Below, piece by piece: positions 45,164 through 56,464 of a stretch of DNA of 64,000 nt (position 1 is its first letter; each line of letters starts with the position of its first letter). The stretch comes from Lepisosteus oculatus (Eukaryota > Chordata > Actinopteri > Semionotiformes > Lepisosteidae), in NCBI RefSeq assembly GCF_040954835.1, contig NC_090708.1, positions 27,106,001 to 27,170,000 of the forward strand. Direction: 5' to 3'. The notes beneath the pieces were generated by a model, which was given only the letters and a program-made list of their open reading frames with translations, ran no database searches and was not told where the DNA came from. Made by a program: the position numbers and the translations under genes.

Positions 45164-46760
45164 TATACATATAGCAGTATTTTCGCCATGATATAAATGT
45201 ATATTCGACGAATCACTGCCCACCGGGCTTGCATTGGGGTTACCATTCTTGCTTCTCAGTCAGTAAGAAATGATAAAGTCAAACCAGGAAAAGAACAAGG
45301 CTCATCACACTTGACAAGGATTTAGTTGTTTAGCCCTCTTGAGGTACTCGAGAGTTTTGTGTCCTTAATGATTTTTCCTCTATTTCTCCTATGTTTGTTC
45401 TATCACAACAGCTTTATTTTCATTGTTCTTTCTCTACATTTGGAGTTCTGCCATGAGTTTAATTGTATGCCAACTACCCACAACTGTACTGTTGAAATGA
45501 GAGCTCTTCAAAACCACCTGCTAATCCCCTGATCAAGGTCTTCTTTCTCATTTTTTCTTTCTCATTTTGTGATGCATCATCCCGGATTCCACCAAAATGC
45601 TCATTAGGTACTTCTTACTGCAGTTAATGCATGTTAAACATAATTATTTCCTTGATATTGGAATCCTGCATCCAATGATATACATCCACCACAGTTTTGG
45701 TTGCCATTCTCTTCCTAACTCCACTAGCAGAGTTACTGTGCCTGTTTTTCAGCGAAAGGCTGTTAGATAGTTCAGTTGTGGCGCTTATCTGAACAATTAT
45801 CTGAACAAACCATCCCTGGAATGCACTCCTCTTTCTAAAGATTCCAAACATCAGTACCAATTACTTCAGAGTGAAAATATTACATTACAATTACTTCAAT
45901 GTGTTACATTCTAGCGCACAGGTTTTATCAGTCTCATATAGTTAAATCACATTTATATTCTCAGACACATGCAAATCTACATTTACTATTGTGAAGTAAA
46001 TGCCAAATGTGTTTGGAATATTAATTAAACTCTAGAGAATTATGTGTTAAATAAAATATAGTTTCTCTTAAAGATCCATCGTTCAAACATACTTGAGTTT
46101 TTTCTTGCACTGGGCTCAGGCAGCTCTACCAAATTTGTGTCCTGATAAATTTTGGTCTTTAAGACAGCCTGTACACAATTTGTCTTCTTGAGGTTCAAAA
46201 GGTAGTCAAAAGGGAAACTTGGTTCATTTCATGGTAGAGCTTTTTGTTCAGAATATTCTGGATATTGGTAAAGAGTCCAACTGTCTAATTTTGTTGATCA
46301 GGCTAAAATAATAACGGGTTCCTGAACACAAGATTTCTTCTGTTTCAGAAACTATTTTGGTCCGACTTTGGTACTTTGTTGACTCATTTTCTCAGCCTGG
46401 CTTCTTGGAGAAAAGGTCAAGTTCTGACTTGGGCTGCATGCAATCACATGTTCATAAATTTTAGTTGACCAGTTTAAATCAGTGAATTAACCAAAGAAAA
46501 AGGACTTGTGTTCCATTTTATATAGGGCAACATCACCAGTTGGTGACTGGCCAAGGTGCTGTTAGGTGTGGTTCTTCCCTACAGATCCCTGATTAGTGGA
46601 TCTACAGTACCTTTGGGTTCTCAATAGTGACTTTTTACCTGTGGTCTTTGGCAATAAACCAGCCTGGAAACATGGTGGAGACTATCTGTGCTATTCATCA
46701 TTACATTGTTCAGTTTGATACAGTTTAATGTTATCTTGTATCATAGGGGCCTATTAGAGG
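45164..46760. other. No identified feature
   Basis: Contains unassigned frames at 45326-45532 (+) and 45624-45860 (-, 78 codons, with GVRKRMATKTVVDVYHWMQ). I see no recognised domain, repeat end or splice structure. Confidence 0.4.
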
Positions 46761-46764
46761 CTGC

Positions 46765-48486
46765 ACCAGGGTAAGGCCACAGGACCAGATAACATCTGTC
46801 CCAGAGTTCTGAGGGCCTGTGCTTATCAGCTGAGCAGAGTGCTCCAGCGACTGTTCAACCTGAGCCTGCGCTTGGAGAGAGTCCCGGTGCTCTGGAAGAC
46901 ATCATGCCTGGTCCCGGTACCAAAGAAAGGGTGCCCGTCTGTTCTCAACGACTACAGACCAGTTGCAAAGACTTCTCACGTCATGAAGACATTGGAGAGG
47001 CTGGTCTTATCCCACCTGAGACCCCTGGTCAGCTCATCACTGGACACCCTACAGGTCGCCTACCAGCCCAGTGTTGGTGTGGAGGATGCGATCATCTACA
47101 TGCTGCAAAGGGCCTACTCACACCTGGACAGGGCTGGCAACACTGCAAGGATCATGTTTTTCGACTTCTCCAGTGCCTTCAATACCATCCAGCCCTTACT
47201 TCTAAGGAGGAAGCTGGAGGAGATGCAAGTCGATGCCTCCATGACCTTGTGGATCACTGACTACCTGACAGGCAGACCATAGTCTGTGAGACTTCAGAAC
47301 TGTGTGTCTGAACAGGTAGTGAGTAACACAGGGGCACCTCAAGGGACAGTTCTTTCTCCATTCCTCTTCACCCTCTATTCTTTGGAATTTAGGTACAACT
47401 CAAAGTCATGCCACCTGCAGAAGTTCTCAGATGACTCTGCAATTGTGGGATGTATCAAGGGTGAGCAGGAGGAGAAGTACAGAGGACTGGTCAGCAGCTT
47501 TGTGGAGTGGTGTGGGGTGAACCACTTGGAACTGAATGTAACAAAGACAAAGGAACTGGTGGTAGATTTCAGGAGGAAAAAGGTCAAACCTACTCCTGTC
47601 TACATCCATGGGAGTGGCGTGGAGATGGTGGACTCGTACAAGTACCTGGGAGTGCACATCGACGATAGACTGGAATGGTCTAAGAACATCGAGGCCATCT
47701 ATAAGAAGGGACAGAGCCGACTTTACTTCTTGAGGAGGCTCAGGTCCTTCAATGTATGTAGTAAGATGCTACATATGTTTTATCAGTCGGTGGTAGCCAG
47801 CGCCATTTTCTACGTAGTGGTGTGCTGGTGCTCTGGGATTAGAGCAGTGGATTCTAAAAGGCTGAACAAGCTCATCAGGAGAGCGAGCTCTGTCATTGGG
47901 TCTGACCTGGACCCCTTGGAGGTAGTAGCTGAGAGGAGAATGGTGTCCAAACTAAAGGCCATCATGGACAACATCTCCCATCCCCTCTATGACAGGCTTG
48001 TAGAAATGAAGAGCACGTTCAGCAATAGACTGATTCATCCACGGTGCGACAGGAAGCGCTACAGGAGGTCATTCTTGCCTTCTGCCATAAGACTGTACAA
48101 CACATCTGTTTCGGGACTGAACGTATCTATACATCTACTGCTACGTATGTTCTCTTTCTTTTCTTTTCCCGTTTACAACTGTTTTTGTGCAATATATGCC
48201 AGGGACCCGTGCAATACATTAATATTTATATCTATATCTATATTTACATCTATATTTATATTCACATGTGTGATATGATTTTTCTGCGTAGTGTTCTGTT
48301 CTAGTTTGTTCTTTGTGTGTCCAGACTGTGAGTAACTCTTTTGCTGCACCCCTCACTGTACTGATTGTATTGTATGTCTTATACTATTATTATTGTATCA
48401 TTCGTTATACTGTGGCTTTGTTGTCTGTGTAAAGCTGCTGTTGCACTGCAATTTCCCTCACAGGATCAATAAAGTATCTATCTAGT
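46765..48486 (+). pseudogene. L2-type LINE, 5' truncated
   Basis: A reverse transcriptase open from about 46765 to 48278 apart from one in-frame TAG at 47280 (the usual Gln of TGRPQ). Visible RT motifs: VPVPKKG, LNDYRPVA, FFDFSSAFNTIQP, GAPQGTVLSPFLF, KFSDDSAIVG in place of the FADD-type box, ELNVTKTKELVVDFR, YKYLGVHIDD, and a C-terminal RSFLPSAIRLYN. The 3' end 'caatttccctcacaggatcaataaagtatctatct' is the standard fish L2 end. The 5' endonuclease part is missing. A TATA/TATC-type microsatellite sits near 48225-48262. It is a recent but dead-on-arrival copy. Confidence 0.9.
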
Positions 48487-48808
48487 TACATTCATTTGCA
48501 TTTAGGAAGAGAGGTACCACGCTGCTTAGTTAAGGCACAGAAAGTGAAATACAGATCCAGCCATTCAAAATGCGCGGAGTACGCTGCCTAAAAATGCGGT
48601 TGGCGTGGTGCATCATACCCCATTATACTGCATGCAAATTAAATTATGATAATAGTATCCAGAAGCACCTTGTAAAACCTCCAGGTGGAGCTAATAAAGC
48701 TTAACATCTCATGTACAGCATTTGAGCTGTCACCAGAAAACACCCAGTTTTGAATCCTGGTTACTTCAGGAGGGACAATCTTTATCCAATCAAGAATATA
48801 TGTTGTAT

Positions 48809-49957
48809 TAGTTCAGGTGGGTAGCTGCGTCAGCATGCGTAGGCTGCAAAGGAACAAGTAATAGGTTTATTCCATGCTGAAAAAAAGAAGAAAGAGAACA
48901 CAACGTTTCGGCCGTGGAGCCTTCTTCAGGTGTGAGGGAGACAGGGCAGTAGGCAAAGGTAAAGTAGCGGGAGAACAAAGGTTGAGAGGGAGGAGGAGTG
49001 AGAGGCGGGAGCAGGGGACAGAAAGAGAGGCCAATCAAGAGGTGTGAAGTCAGAATGGGTGCAGAGAGGTGTGAAATGAAACTTGCAATGAATGGAGAAA
49101 ATTTAAAAGAACAGTAATCTGTCGTTAAGGGAAGGGAGAATGTGTGATCCTAGCTGCAGAATAATTTTAGTTTCGGTGGTCTTTCTGATGTATGAGTTCG
49201 GAAAACCGTCTTTGAGAACACAGACGGAGAGATTAGAGTGGTCGTGGCCGTCAGAGGTGAAATGAGAAATGAGATCTTTAATCTTCACAGCCCTGACGTG
49301 TTCTCTGAAGCGGTCTCCGAGTCTCCTTCCTGTTTCCCCAATGTAGATGGCTGGGCATTTACTGCAAGAGATACAGTAAATAAGGTTGCTGGAGGTACAA
49401 GATGCTGTCTGGGTGATCCGGAATTGTCCTGAGGGGCCTTGAATGAGTGTGGTGGTGGCTGTGTACTTGCAGGTGATACAGCGAGCTCTTTTGCAAGGGA
49501 AAGTGCCTGGTGTGGATGGTTGCTGAGGGCGGTCAAGGGAGCTGTGGACAAGGAGGTTACGCAGATTAGGTGGTCGGCGATATGAGATGATAGGGCGATC
49601 AGAAAAGAGGGCCCCAATGGAGGGATCATCCTGTAGGATGGAAAAGTTCTGGTTAATGGTCCTGGGGATAGGAAGTGTGTTAGGGTGGTAAGGAAGCACC
49701 AAAGGAATGCGGTTGTTACGGCGGGAGATCCTGATCGGGTTGATGGTCCGGGGGGTGTTTTTGGCTCGGGCAAGGGCCCTGTCAATCACACTGCTGGGGT
49801 ATCCTCTGTTGATAAAAAATGAGTACATTTCGAGGGCTTGGTTTTCGAAGTCGATGTCGTCGCTGCATAATCGTCGTAACCTAAGGAACTGTGAAAAAGG
49901 AAGAGAGTTTTTAGTGTGGTTGGGGTGAAATGAGCTGTACAGGAGGTAGCTGTGTGA
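48809..49957 (-). mobile_element. Penelope-like element, 5' truncated
   Basis: 1149 bp flanked by the 11-bp duplication ATATGTTGTAT (48798-48808 and 49958-49968). On the minus strand it carries an open frame for the end of the RT and a complete GIY-YIG endonuclease, followed by a 3' terminal region (48809-48960) that recurs as fragments at 3486, 50650, 50735 and 53170. That region contains CTGAAGA and GAAAC blocks separated by a GGC/GCC stem. Confidence 0.9.
49103..49943 (-). CDS. Penelope-like RT end and GIY-YIG endonuclease (partial)
   Basis: The longest Met-start frame is 241 codons (49828-49103), but the same frame is open upstream to about 49943, reading HPNHTKNSLPFSQFLRLRRLC, the RT thumb of Penelope-like elements. 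A Cys-rich linker follows (CKRARCITCKY, CISCSKCP), then the GIY-YIG nuclease with IYIGETGRRLGDRFREH and a downstream acidic/His segment HFTSDGHDH. The enzyme nicks DNA to prime reverse transcription. The frame is intact as far as it goes, but the truncation removes the RT fingers and palm, so it cannot mobilise itself. Confidence 0.85.
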
Positions 49958-50639
49958 ATATGTTGTATGCTTTTTAGACCTCTGATAATTTTAAACTGTG
50001 TATTACAGCATGTTAATCATTAAACATGAAAAAGTTACGCATCAAAGACTTTAACTTGTCTTTAACTTTAGTGGGTTCTGGTTTTAAAGTGCTTCTTCTA
50101 ACATTATTAAGCTTATACTGTGTACTTCATAGAAGGTTATAATGTTTTATCTTTTTCTAAGAATACATACAGTAGTAAGAATACCACTTGCTGTTATTGT
50201 AAGAAGATAAATGTTTTAGTGATTTAACATCACTTGATAGTTATATGAATATTGAATCTTGTAACTAATCAGCTGAAATATTACAGGTGGGCATTTTGGA
50301 AACATTTTGAAATCTGATTCTTTTTAAAACTTCTATTGTCATTGTAGTGGTAATGGACAAAGCACTGGTTCAAAGAGTGATTAGAGTATTACTTTCGGTT
50401 TGTTTCTTATATAGTGAATACACAAAAATAGTCCATTATTGTTTTTGGCTCTGGCGTGAATTTGTGTATCTGGATAAATTAAGTGATGGTATTGTGATTA
50501 AGGATTTCTTCACGGAATTCTTTAAGTTAAACAAATGAAAGAAGAACGGTTATTTTTATAATTGACACTCTGAGATTCTGACTGATTGAATTCCTCTCAT
50601 TTATCTGAAATGGATAAAGAAATCATACACTAGTTACAG

Positions 50640-50800
50640 TAAGGGAAAAAGTAATAGGTTTATTCCATGCTGAAAAGAGAAGAGATAAAACACAACTGTG
50701 AAGCCTTCTTCAGGTACTGTATGAGCTATTACCCTATTACTTTTTCCTTTGCAGACTACGCATGCTGACGCAACTACCCAGCTGATGTAGTTACAGTATA
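50640..50800. repeat. Penelope-type terminal fragments, inverted pair
   Basis: 'aagtaataggtttattccatgctgaaaagagaag' (50650) is followed by the opposite orientation 'ctattactttttcctttgcagactacgcatgctgacgc' (50733-50772). Two terminal pieces thus face each other around 'cttcttcaggtactg'. Confidence 0.7.
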
Positions 50801-51060
50801 TGTATTGCAAGGTGCTCTGTTTTATTAACAGACACTCCAACTCAAACAAGTGTTGTACAGTAATATAGACATGGGTATCCCATTTAAACAATGTGCTTAT
50901 CGCGCAAATCCTGCTAAACTAAAAATTACACACAAGAAGAGTATTATTGGACAATGTTGTGAGGTTCTAGCAGAATATCTTTGTAAACTGAAGAGTTATA
51001 GAGGAGACACTTTGTGTATTGCCTCTTTTTAGACTTGTAAGAAAGAACACAGAAGATATT

Positions 51061-51200
51061 ATTAATAATATAGCGCTTTCGGGTTCACATGGGTATGTGC
51101 CCTACACCTCTGAGGAATAGAACATGGGCATCTGGCATCACTGAACAGGGAACCAGCCAGTTGAGCTAAAGGTAGGTATCCCCTCATTCCGGCGGCTCAG
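51061..51200 (-). repeat. tRNA-like relic
   Basis: The minus strand contains TTAGCTCAACTGGCTGG (A-box-like) and, about 45 bp later, GTTCTATTCC (B-box-like). This is a tRNA-derived repeat head; the stems are poor. Confidence 0.4.
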
Positions 51201-51292
51201 GTCCCTGCTATTCACAGTGCTGGCAAGCCAGCTCGCAAAACCTGTAATGTCTGCCATATGCATTACAATAACCTTTTAAATCAGAAGCTGAA

Positions 51293-52034
51293 AGTTTAGC
51301 CTTTGTCACTAATGAAACCACTAAATAAAGACACAAATACAGAAATCCCTACATTACAAACTCCAAGCGTTTCATTTTGTCTATTGCTCCAATATCGACG
51401 GCAATGTAGTTAAAAGGAACATCAATCAAATTGGTTGATCGAGTTAACAGTCTGGGTATGGTGACTTTAGACTGTTTCCTGCCAGTCTTGGGCAAAAGGA
51501 ACCTGTCTTTCATTGGAAGGTTCTCCTGTTCTACTCGTACATGAGAATATAGGGGGGAAAAGTGCCTGTTGTCATTTTTTTTCTACTGACAGACAAAGTT
51601 GTGTTGTGTTAACAAAAACTGTTTAACAGCCGCTTGGAAGAGCAAGGTGACTTTCTGCTATCTAAACCATCCTGTACAGCTTTTAAAGTCATGCAATGGA
51701 TGAGTTAGACAGAAACATTGTAACCAGCAATAAAATGTCCTGTTTTTTCTTAACACTCGTTTTTCCCATACTGTGGTTTGAGTCGATGTACAAGCTGTAA
51801 GTTATTTTTACTTCTTAATTAAACATTTGAAAAACTATAATTTTGTAAATGCAACACACATTCTGTACAGAAATAAAATAATGCTTTTTACAGGTGTTAA
51901 GCAGATTAGCAGGTTGCTGACAAAATAGCGCACCATCCACCACTGCCCAGTGATACAGTATAACTTTAAATGAACAGTTGTGTTATGTAGAATAAGTGAT
52001 TAGATTTATGAGCACTCTATTTTCTTATTCATTT
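51293..52034. repeat. Locally duplicated sequence
   Basis: 'gtttagcctttgtcactaatgaaaccact' at ~51296 recurs at ~52653. 51905-51955 ('agcaggttgctgacaaaatagcgcacc') is the reverse complement of 62047-62092. 51690-51735 resembles 61758-61800. No coding frame is seen. Confidence 0.6.
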
Positions 52035-52989
52035 AAATGGTGACATTTCAGCTGCAAAAGATCACACCAGAGACAGCACTATCTCTGCTTGTCATAGACG
52101 TTCAGGAAAGGGTGAATGAAAGAAGTCATCTCAAGTGCAATAATTCAATGATCAATAATAACAGTTGTTGGACAAGAAACAAAAGATAGTGAAAACTTAA
52201 GCTTTTTAAGGCTAAAACTAAAATTCAGTCTACAAATTAAGGCAAATGAAAATTTAGAATGTTAAAGTGCTAGAGGTGTAAATAAATACAAAAATACACA
52301 CGAGCAAAAAGTTTTGGAAATGGAGCAGGTTTTACTTTGAAATAAACAAACAGAAAAAAGCCATGACTAGACATAGTGCAGAAGAGGGAAATGAAACAAA
52401 AAAAAAATCATAGAAAGGTGTGCGTTACAAAAGAACATCCAAAATGAAATAGATTTGGCACACAAAAAAACAGCAATTCTGTCAGAGAGCCTTATATGGA
52501 TTAATAGCAAACATGGTTTCATGGAGGCTTCTCAGATAGTTGGGCATTAGGGCAGATTGCCAGGCGAAACGATTTGTAAAGATTTACAAATTTGTAAAGG
52601 ATTTGTAAAGTCAGTTTTTTGCAACACATAAAATACATTTTTTCCAAGGAAGTTTAGCCTTTGTCACTAATGAAACCACTTATGAAAAAGACATAAATAT
52701 AGAAATCTAAAGATTTTTATTCAATGTTGGTAGCAGGATGAACTGTCAGGTTGAGCTAAGTGTATATTTTGTCACAGAGTTGCTGGAAGATGTTAACATT
52801 GAAAACGGATATTTAGAAATGACTCATTTCAAGAAGAAGAATAATTAAAATCTAGCAGGATAGAGAAAGTACAGAAAATAGGTAGTTAGATTGATCAGAT
52901 TCGTATGCAAAGCCATTTAGCAAAGAGGGTGTGAGAAGAGTGACAAACTAGTTTACTTTAGATCTTTTTTTCTGAACCAGGGAAAATCT

Positions 52990-53120
52990 GATCATGTTTC
53001 TCTATAACAATAACAAAAAACTTGACTTTATATAGCACCTTTAAAAGCAATGCAGTAGGTGTAAAAACAGTTATAAGGACCACAGATTACAAAGTTAATA
53101 CATATAAAAAAGACAAGCAG
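52990..53120 (+). repeat. Duplicated segment, partner at 61350-61505
   Basis: 'gaaaatctgatcatgtttctctataacaata' and 'gtaggtgtaaaaacagttataaggaccacagatta' occur in both, in the same orientation. The 61 kb copy has a 13-bp insertion. Confidence 0.8.
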
Positions 53121-53169
53121 TTTGAAGTGCTAACAAAATTAGAAAATGAAGCAGATACAGATGCTAAAT

Positions 53170-53285
53170 AAGTCAGGTAGGTAGCTGCGTCAGCATGCGT
53201 AGTCTGCAAAGGAACATGTAATAGGTTTATTCTAAGATGAAAAGAGAAGAGAGAAAACATAACATTTCAGATAGGTTTTCTGAAA
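53170..53285 (-). repeat. Penelope-type terminal fragment
   Basis: 'caggtaggtagctgcgtcagcatgcgtagtctgcaaaggaac' and 'taataggtttattctaagatgaaaagag' match the 3' terminal region of the element at 48809. Confidence 0.75.
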
Positions 53286-53531
53286 AGAAAGGTTTTGAGC
53301 TTAGATTTAAATACGCTCAGGGTGGGTGACTCTGATATCACTGGGGATACAAATCCAGAGCTCTGGGCTGCAGCTAAAGAAGGTCCTGTCACCCACATAA
53401 TGTAGATGTTCTTGAGGACAGCTAGAAGACCAAAGTCAGGTGGACAAAGGTTGCAAGGTGGGGAGTAGACAGATAATAAGTCAGATAGATACTGAATGAG
53501 GATAAGAATTTTGAAGTTGACTTGAAACCTG

Positions 53532-54962
53532 TGTAGCGGCGAGGCTTAATAATAATGCAGAATTAAGTGTTTCTGAGCTTCCCAAATGAGGCCCCATTTC
53601 TCTGTTCATCTCTGTGGTGCAGCCACAGAGAAACCATTCATGCAAGATGTTTTCTTTTGATAAGGACAGCTCCCAAAGAGGGATGCACTTAGCTAAGCCT
53701 GGCTATCATGATCAATGGTCATCCATTGGCGCCTATCTGTCTAGGGAGTGCCAGTTGGACATCTGGACTGCATTACTAAGTGTCAGGACTAAGTGACTCA
53801 TATCTCACCTTGATCAACCAATCAGGGACTGGTAGGGCCGAGGAACCCACGTGGGACTCTGATGCCCATGGAACTTTCAGCCAATCAATGAGCTGAAGTT
53901 CCTCCAGGTAAAAACAGGCAACACAGAGAGCCTGTGAGATTCAGATTCAGATTCAACAAGATTCAGTAAGATTCTAAAGGAAATTCAAAGGAGAATTCCA
54001 GGGCAGGACGGCCCAGGAGCAGAAGGCTCTCAAGGGCAGGACATTCTCGCAGCGCGCCTCCTGACCATCCTGAGACTCAGCCCGGACAACCACGGAACGG
54101 CCAGTGTGTCCGAGTGCCAGAACGTTCCTTTGTTCTAAGAGTCTAGAGTGGAGGTTGCCAGAGAGTAACCAGCAGCAGGCCTCGTGAACAGGTCAGAACT
54201 GTGGACAGCTGAATCACTATTCAGAACTAGCTCCTCATCAGGAATGAACCGGTCCTCTTCCTGACTTGCTGGGACCCACAGTCATCTTTTCTCCTGTGCA
54301 CAAACTTTGCTAGTTAAAGCCAACACTAACTAGCCGGTCAGTGAGCATCAGCAGCGCACCGTCGCAAGCCGCACAGCACAGCCTGGCACCGAGCCAGAGA
54401 GCGCGGATTGGACAGCAACAGCCTGCAGCTGTTTCTTTGTGCCCGCAGGAGATCTGAATCCCCAGAAATTGGATGAGTATTCAACTTCAATGCATTACTG
54501 CTCGAGAATTCAATTGTTATCCCAACCAGTTGATATCAATTTAATTCCTAAGAGTTATGTACTGGTTTTGAGTATCTAATGTAGAAGTTGTAACCAAGTT
54601 CATTTACGAAACGGTCTTAATGAATGATATACTGAACGTATGTCCTCTTGATATATGTAACTCTTTGTAACTGACTGAATATATACCTTTTGTATTCTGA
54701 TAACCCTCTCGATAAGATCTGTTAGGTGTATATGCATATTCTATGTATTAATAAATGTATCCTCGTGTATTAGTACCTGTGTGTGTGCGTTGTTTGAGTT
54801 ATGTCGCATGGTTGGATTCTAAAGCCATCAAAAGAATCAACTTTGTGATTTACTGCTACAATTAATAATTGTCTCAGTAAATGCCCAAACCCTACAGAAC
54901 TGGTGCCTTCAGAGAGCCACTATGATTACATATTTGGCGTCCCTGAGCCGGTTTTCCCTACA
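53532..54962 (+). mobile_element. Solo LTR, family LTR-A copy 3
   Basis: 1431 bp, TGTAGCGGCGAGG...CCCTACA, flanked by CCTG (53528-53531 and 54963-54966). Full-length, very close to copy 4. It carries a 60-codon frame (53614-53796, beginning MVQPQRNHSCKMF) also present in copies 1 and 4, and ATTAATAAATG near 54750. It inserted into the left arm of the inverted duplication. Confidence 0.92.
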
Positions 54963-55770
54963 CCTGATAGGAAGTCAGTGCAAGGACTTGAAGACAGGCT
55001 TAATACAACCCGATCGGAATTCTGGCTGTGAAATTCTGAACATATTGGAGATTGCTCAGTGTGGATTTAATTACCCCAGTGAACAGGATGTGTATTTATT
55101 AATTCTAGAAAAATAACCTTTCTCGATTTCTCTAGTTCCTAGTTTCTCTTGTTCCCTTTTAAAATCTTTTTAATCAAATTAAAACAAGCAGTTTTGGGGG
55201 ATTTAAGTGTTGGCTGAGTTATTTCAGGATGTAAGACTAGAGATGTAGGTAAGCAAAAGATAATTTGGGGAAAGTTGAGGAATATACTGATAACAAGAAC
55301 ACTTCCTAATGGGGTTAGGCATACGTTTGACATAATGACAAGATATGTTATAGACTGCAGAGGAAGATGATGAAGTTAACAGACTGTATATTTACATAGA
55401 TAGTGAAATGAGGATTGTATTTGAGATTTTGTGTAGTTGCTGCAAGATAGCAATGCTAACCACTTCACCACCATTAGAAATGGATGGATACCTTGGTTAT
55501 CTTTCTAGTCCACAGGTTTGCATGCATAATTTGATTTTGAAAGCCACTGAGACATCGGGTACTGTTGTTGTATTTATGAAAAAAAAACATACAAACAGCA
55601 TGCTAACAAATGTGCTATCCTATTCCATGGTTAATCAATTTGTTTTTTATAAATAGTCAACATTGTTAGCAAAATATTTAGAATTATATTTTACCCTACT
55701 TTTTCTTTAATTTTGTATTTAACTTATTTAACTTATTTTCTGCTATACAGATACATATGTTTAGATATTT

Positions 55771-56290
55771 AGACCCTTAAATTTATATAATTATTAATAA
55801 TAATGATTATAATGGTAATAATGATAATCGGCCAGTGAAAGCTCTGTTGTCCTTCACATCAATGCCTGAAACATTTTACCGAACCCAAGATTTTACAGAG
55901 AGGGAGGAGGCGCGGAGCTCAGCAGTACAGAACGAACATTCTGCTGCCTGGAGCGCTTATGGCAACAAATCACCACTTAGACTACTTTTTGATACCATCC
56001 TTAGTCAAACCAGAAACGTGCTGTTCTGTCTAATGACATTACAAGTGGGAAGATTACAGATTTTAATCGTCTTTAATTTTGTTACGTTATACATTTTAGA
56101 AACATTTCATCCATACAAACACCACAAAACTATTTTCGATTGTATTTCTGAATAGTATGTTGCACTTAGTTCACTGTTTTAAATACATCTAATTTAGAAA
56201 GTTAGGTGTTAGCATAAACTATTAGCAATCAATAATATTAAATTTAGCACTGTAATAAGCTGTTGCACTTTCCCCTGCATCTTGTAAAAA
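55771..56290. other. Spacer of the inverted duplication
   Basis: Contains a 106-codon plus-strand frame (55835-56155) with no recognised domain. Its last part overlaps the repeat shared with 17700-17790. ATT/AAT-rich start. Confidence 0.45.
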
Positions 56291-56464
56291 TATATTTTAA
56301 TTGTTCAAATATACATTAAGTCTGACTATCTTATAATAAGTTAAATACAAAACTAAAGAAAAAATAGGGTTGAATATAATTCAAAATATTTTGCTAACAA
56401 TGTTAACTGTTTATGAATAATAAAATGTATTAACTAAGGAGTAGGATGGCACAGTTGTTAGTAT

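Larger units (their letters stand above)
48530..51060 (+). repeat. Segmentally duplicated block, partners at 35420 and 63480
   Basis: 48545-48760 matches 63490-63660 ('gccattcaaaatg', 'agtaaaacCgccaggggg'-type words, 'cctctcatgttcagtatttgag'). 49980-50025 matches 63660-63700 ('actgtgtattacagcatgttaatcat'). 50140-51030 matches 35420-36060. The Penelope-like element (48809-49957) is an insertion in the middle. Confidence 0.75.
51960..55770. repeat. Inverted duplication, left arm
   Basis: Reverse complement of 56290-59340, in collinear pieces. 52035-52180 pairs with 59160-59300. 53480-53531 plus 54963-55440 pairs with 59150 back to 58620. 55440-55600 pairs with 58060-57891. 55600-55760 pairs with 56464-56320. 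The left arm alone carries LTR-A copy 3 and a ~1.3 kb block at 52180-53470. Confidence 0.8.

Noticed and set aside
46839-48278. Host gene encoding a reverse transcriptase (e.g. domesticated RT)
   Set aside because: The 3' end is a standard L2 tail, the 5' end is missing and there is an in-frame stop.
49285-49785. 166-codon minus-strand frame
   Set aside because: Shadow of the Penelope-like GIY-YIG frame; its translation lacks any domain.
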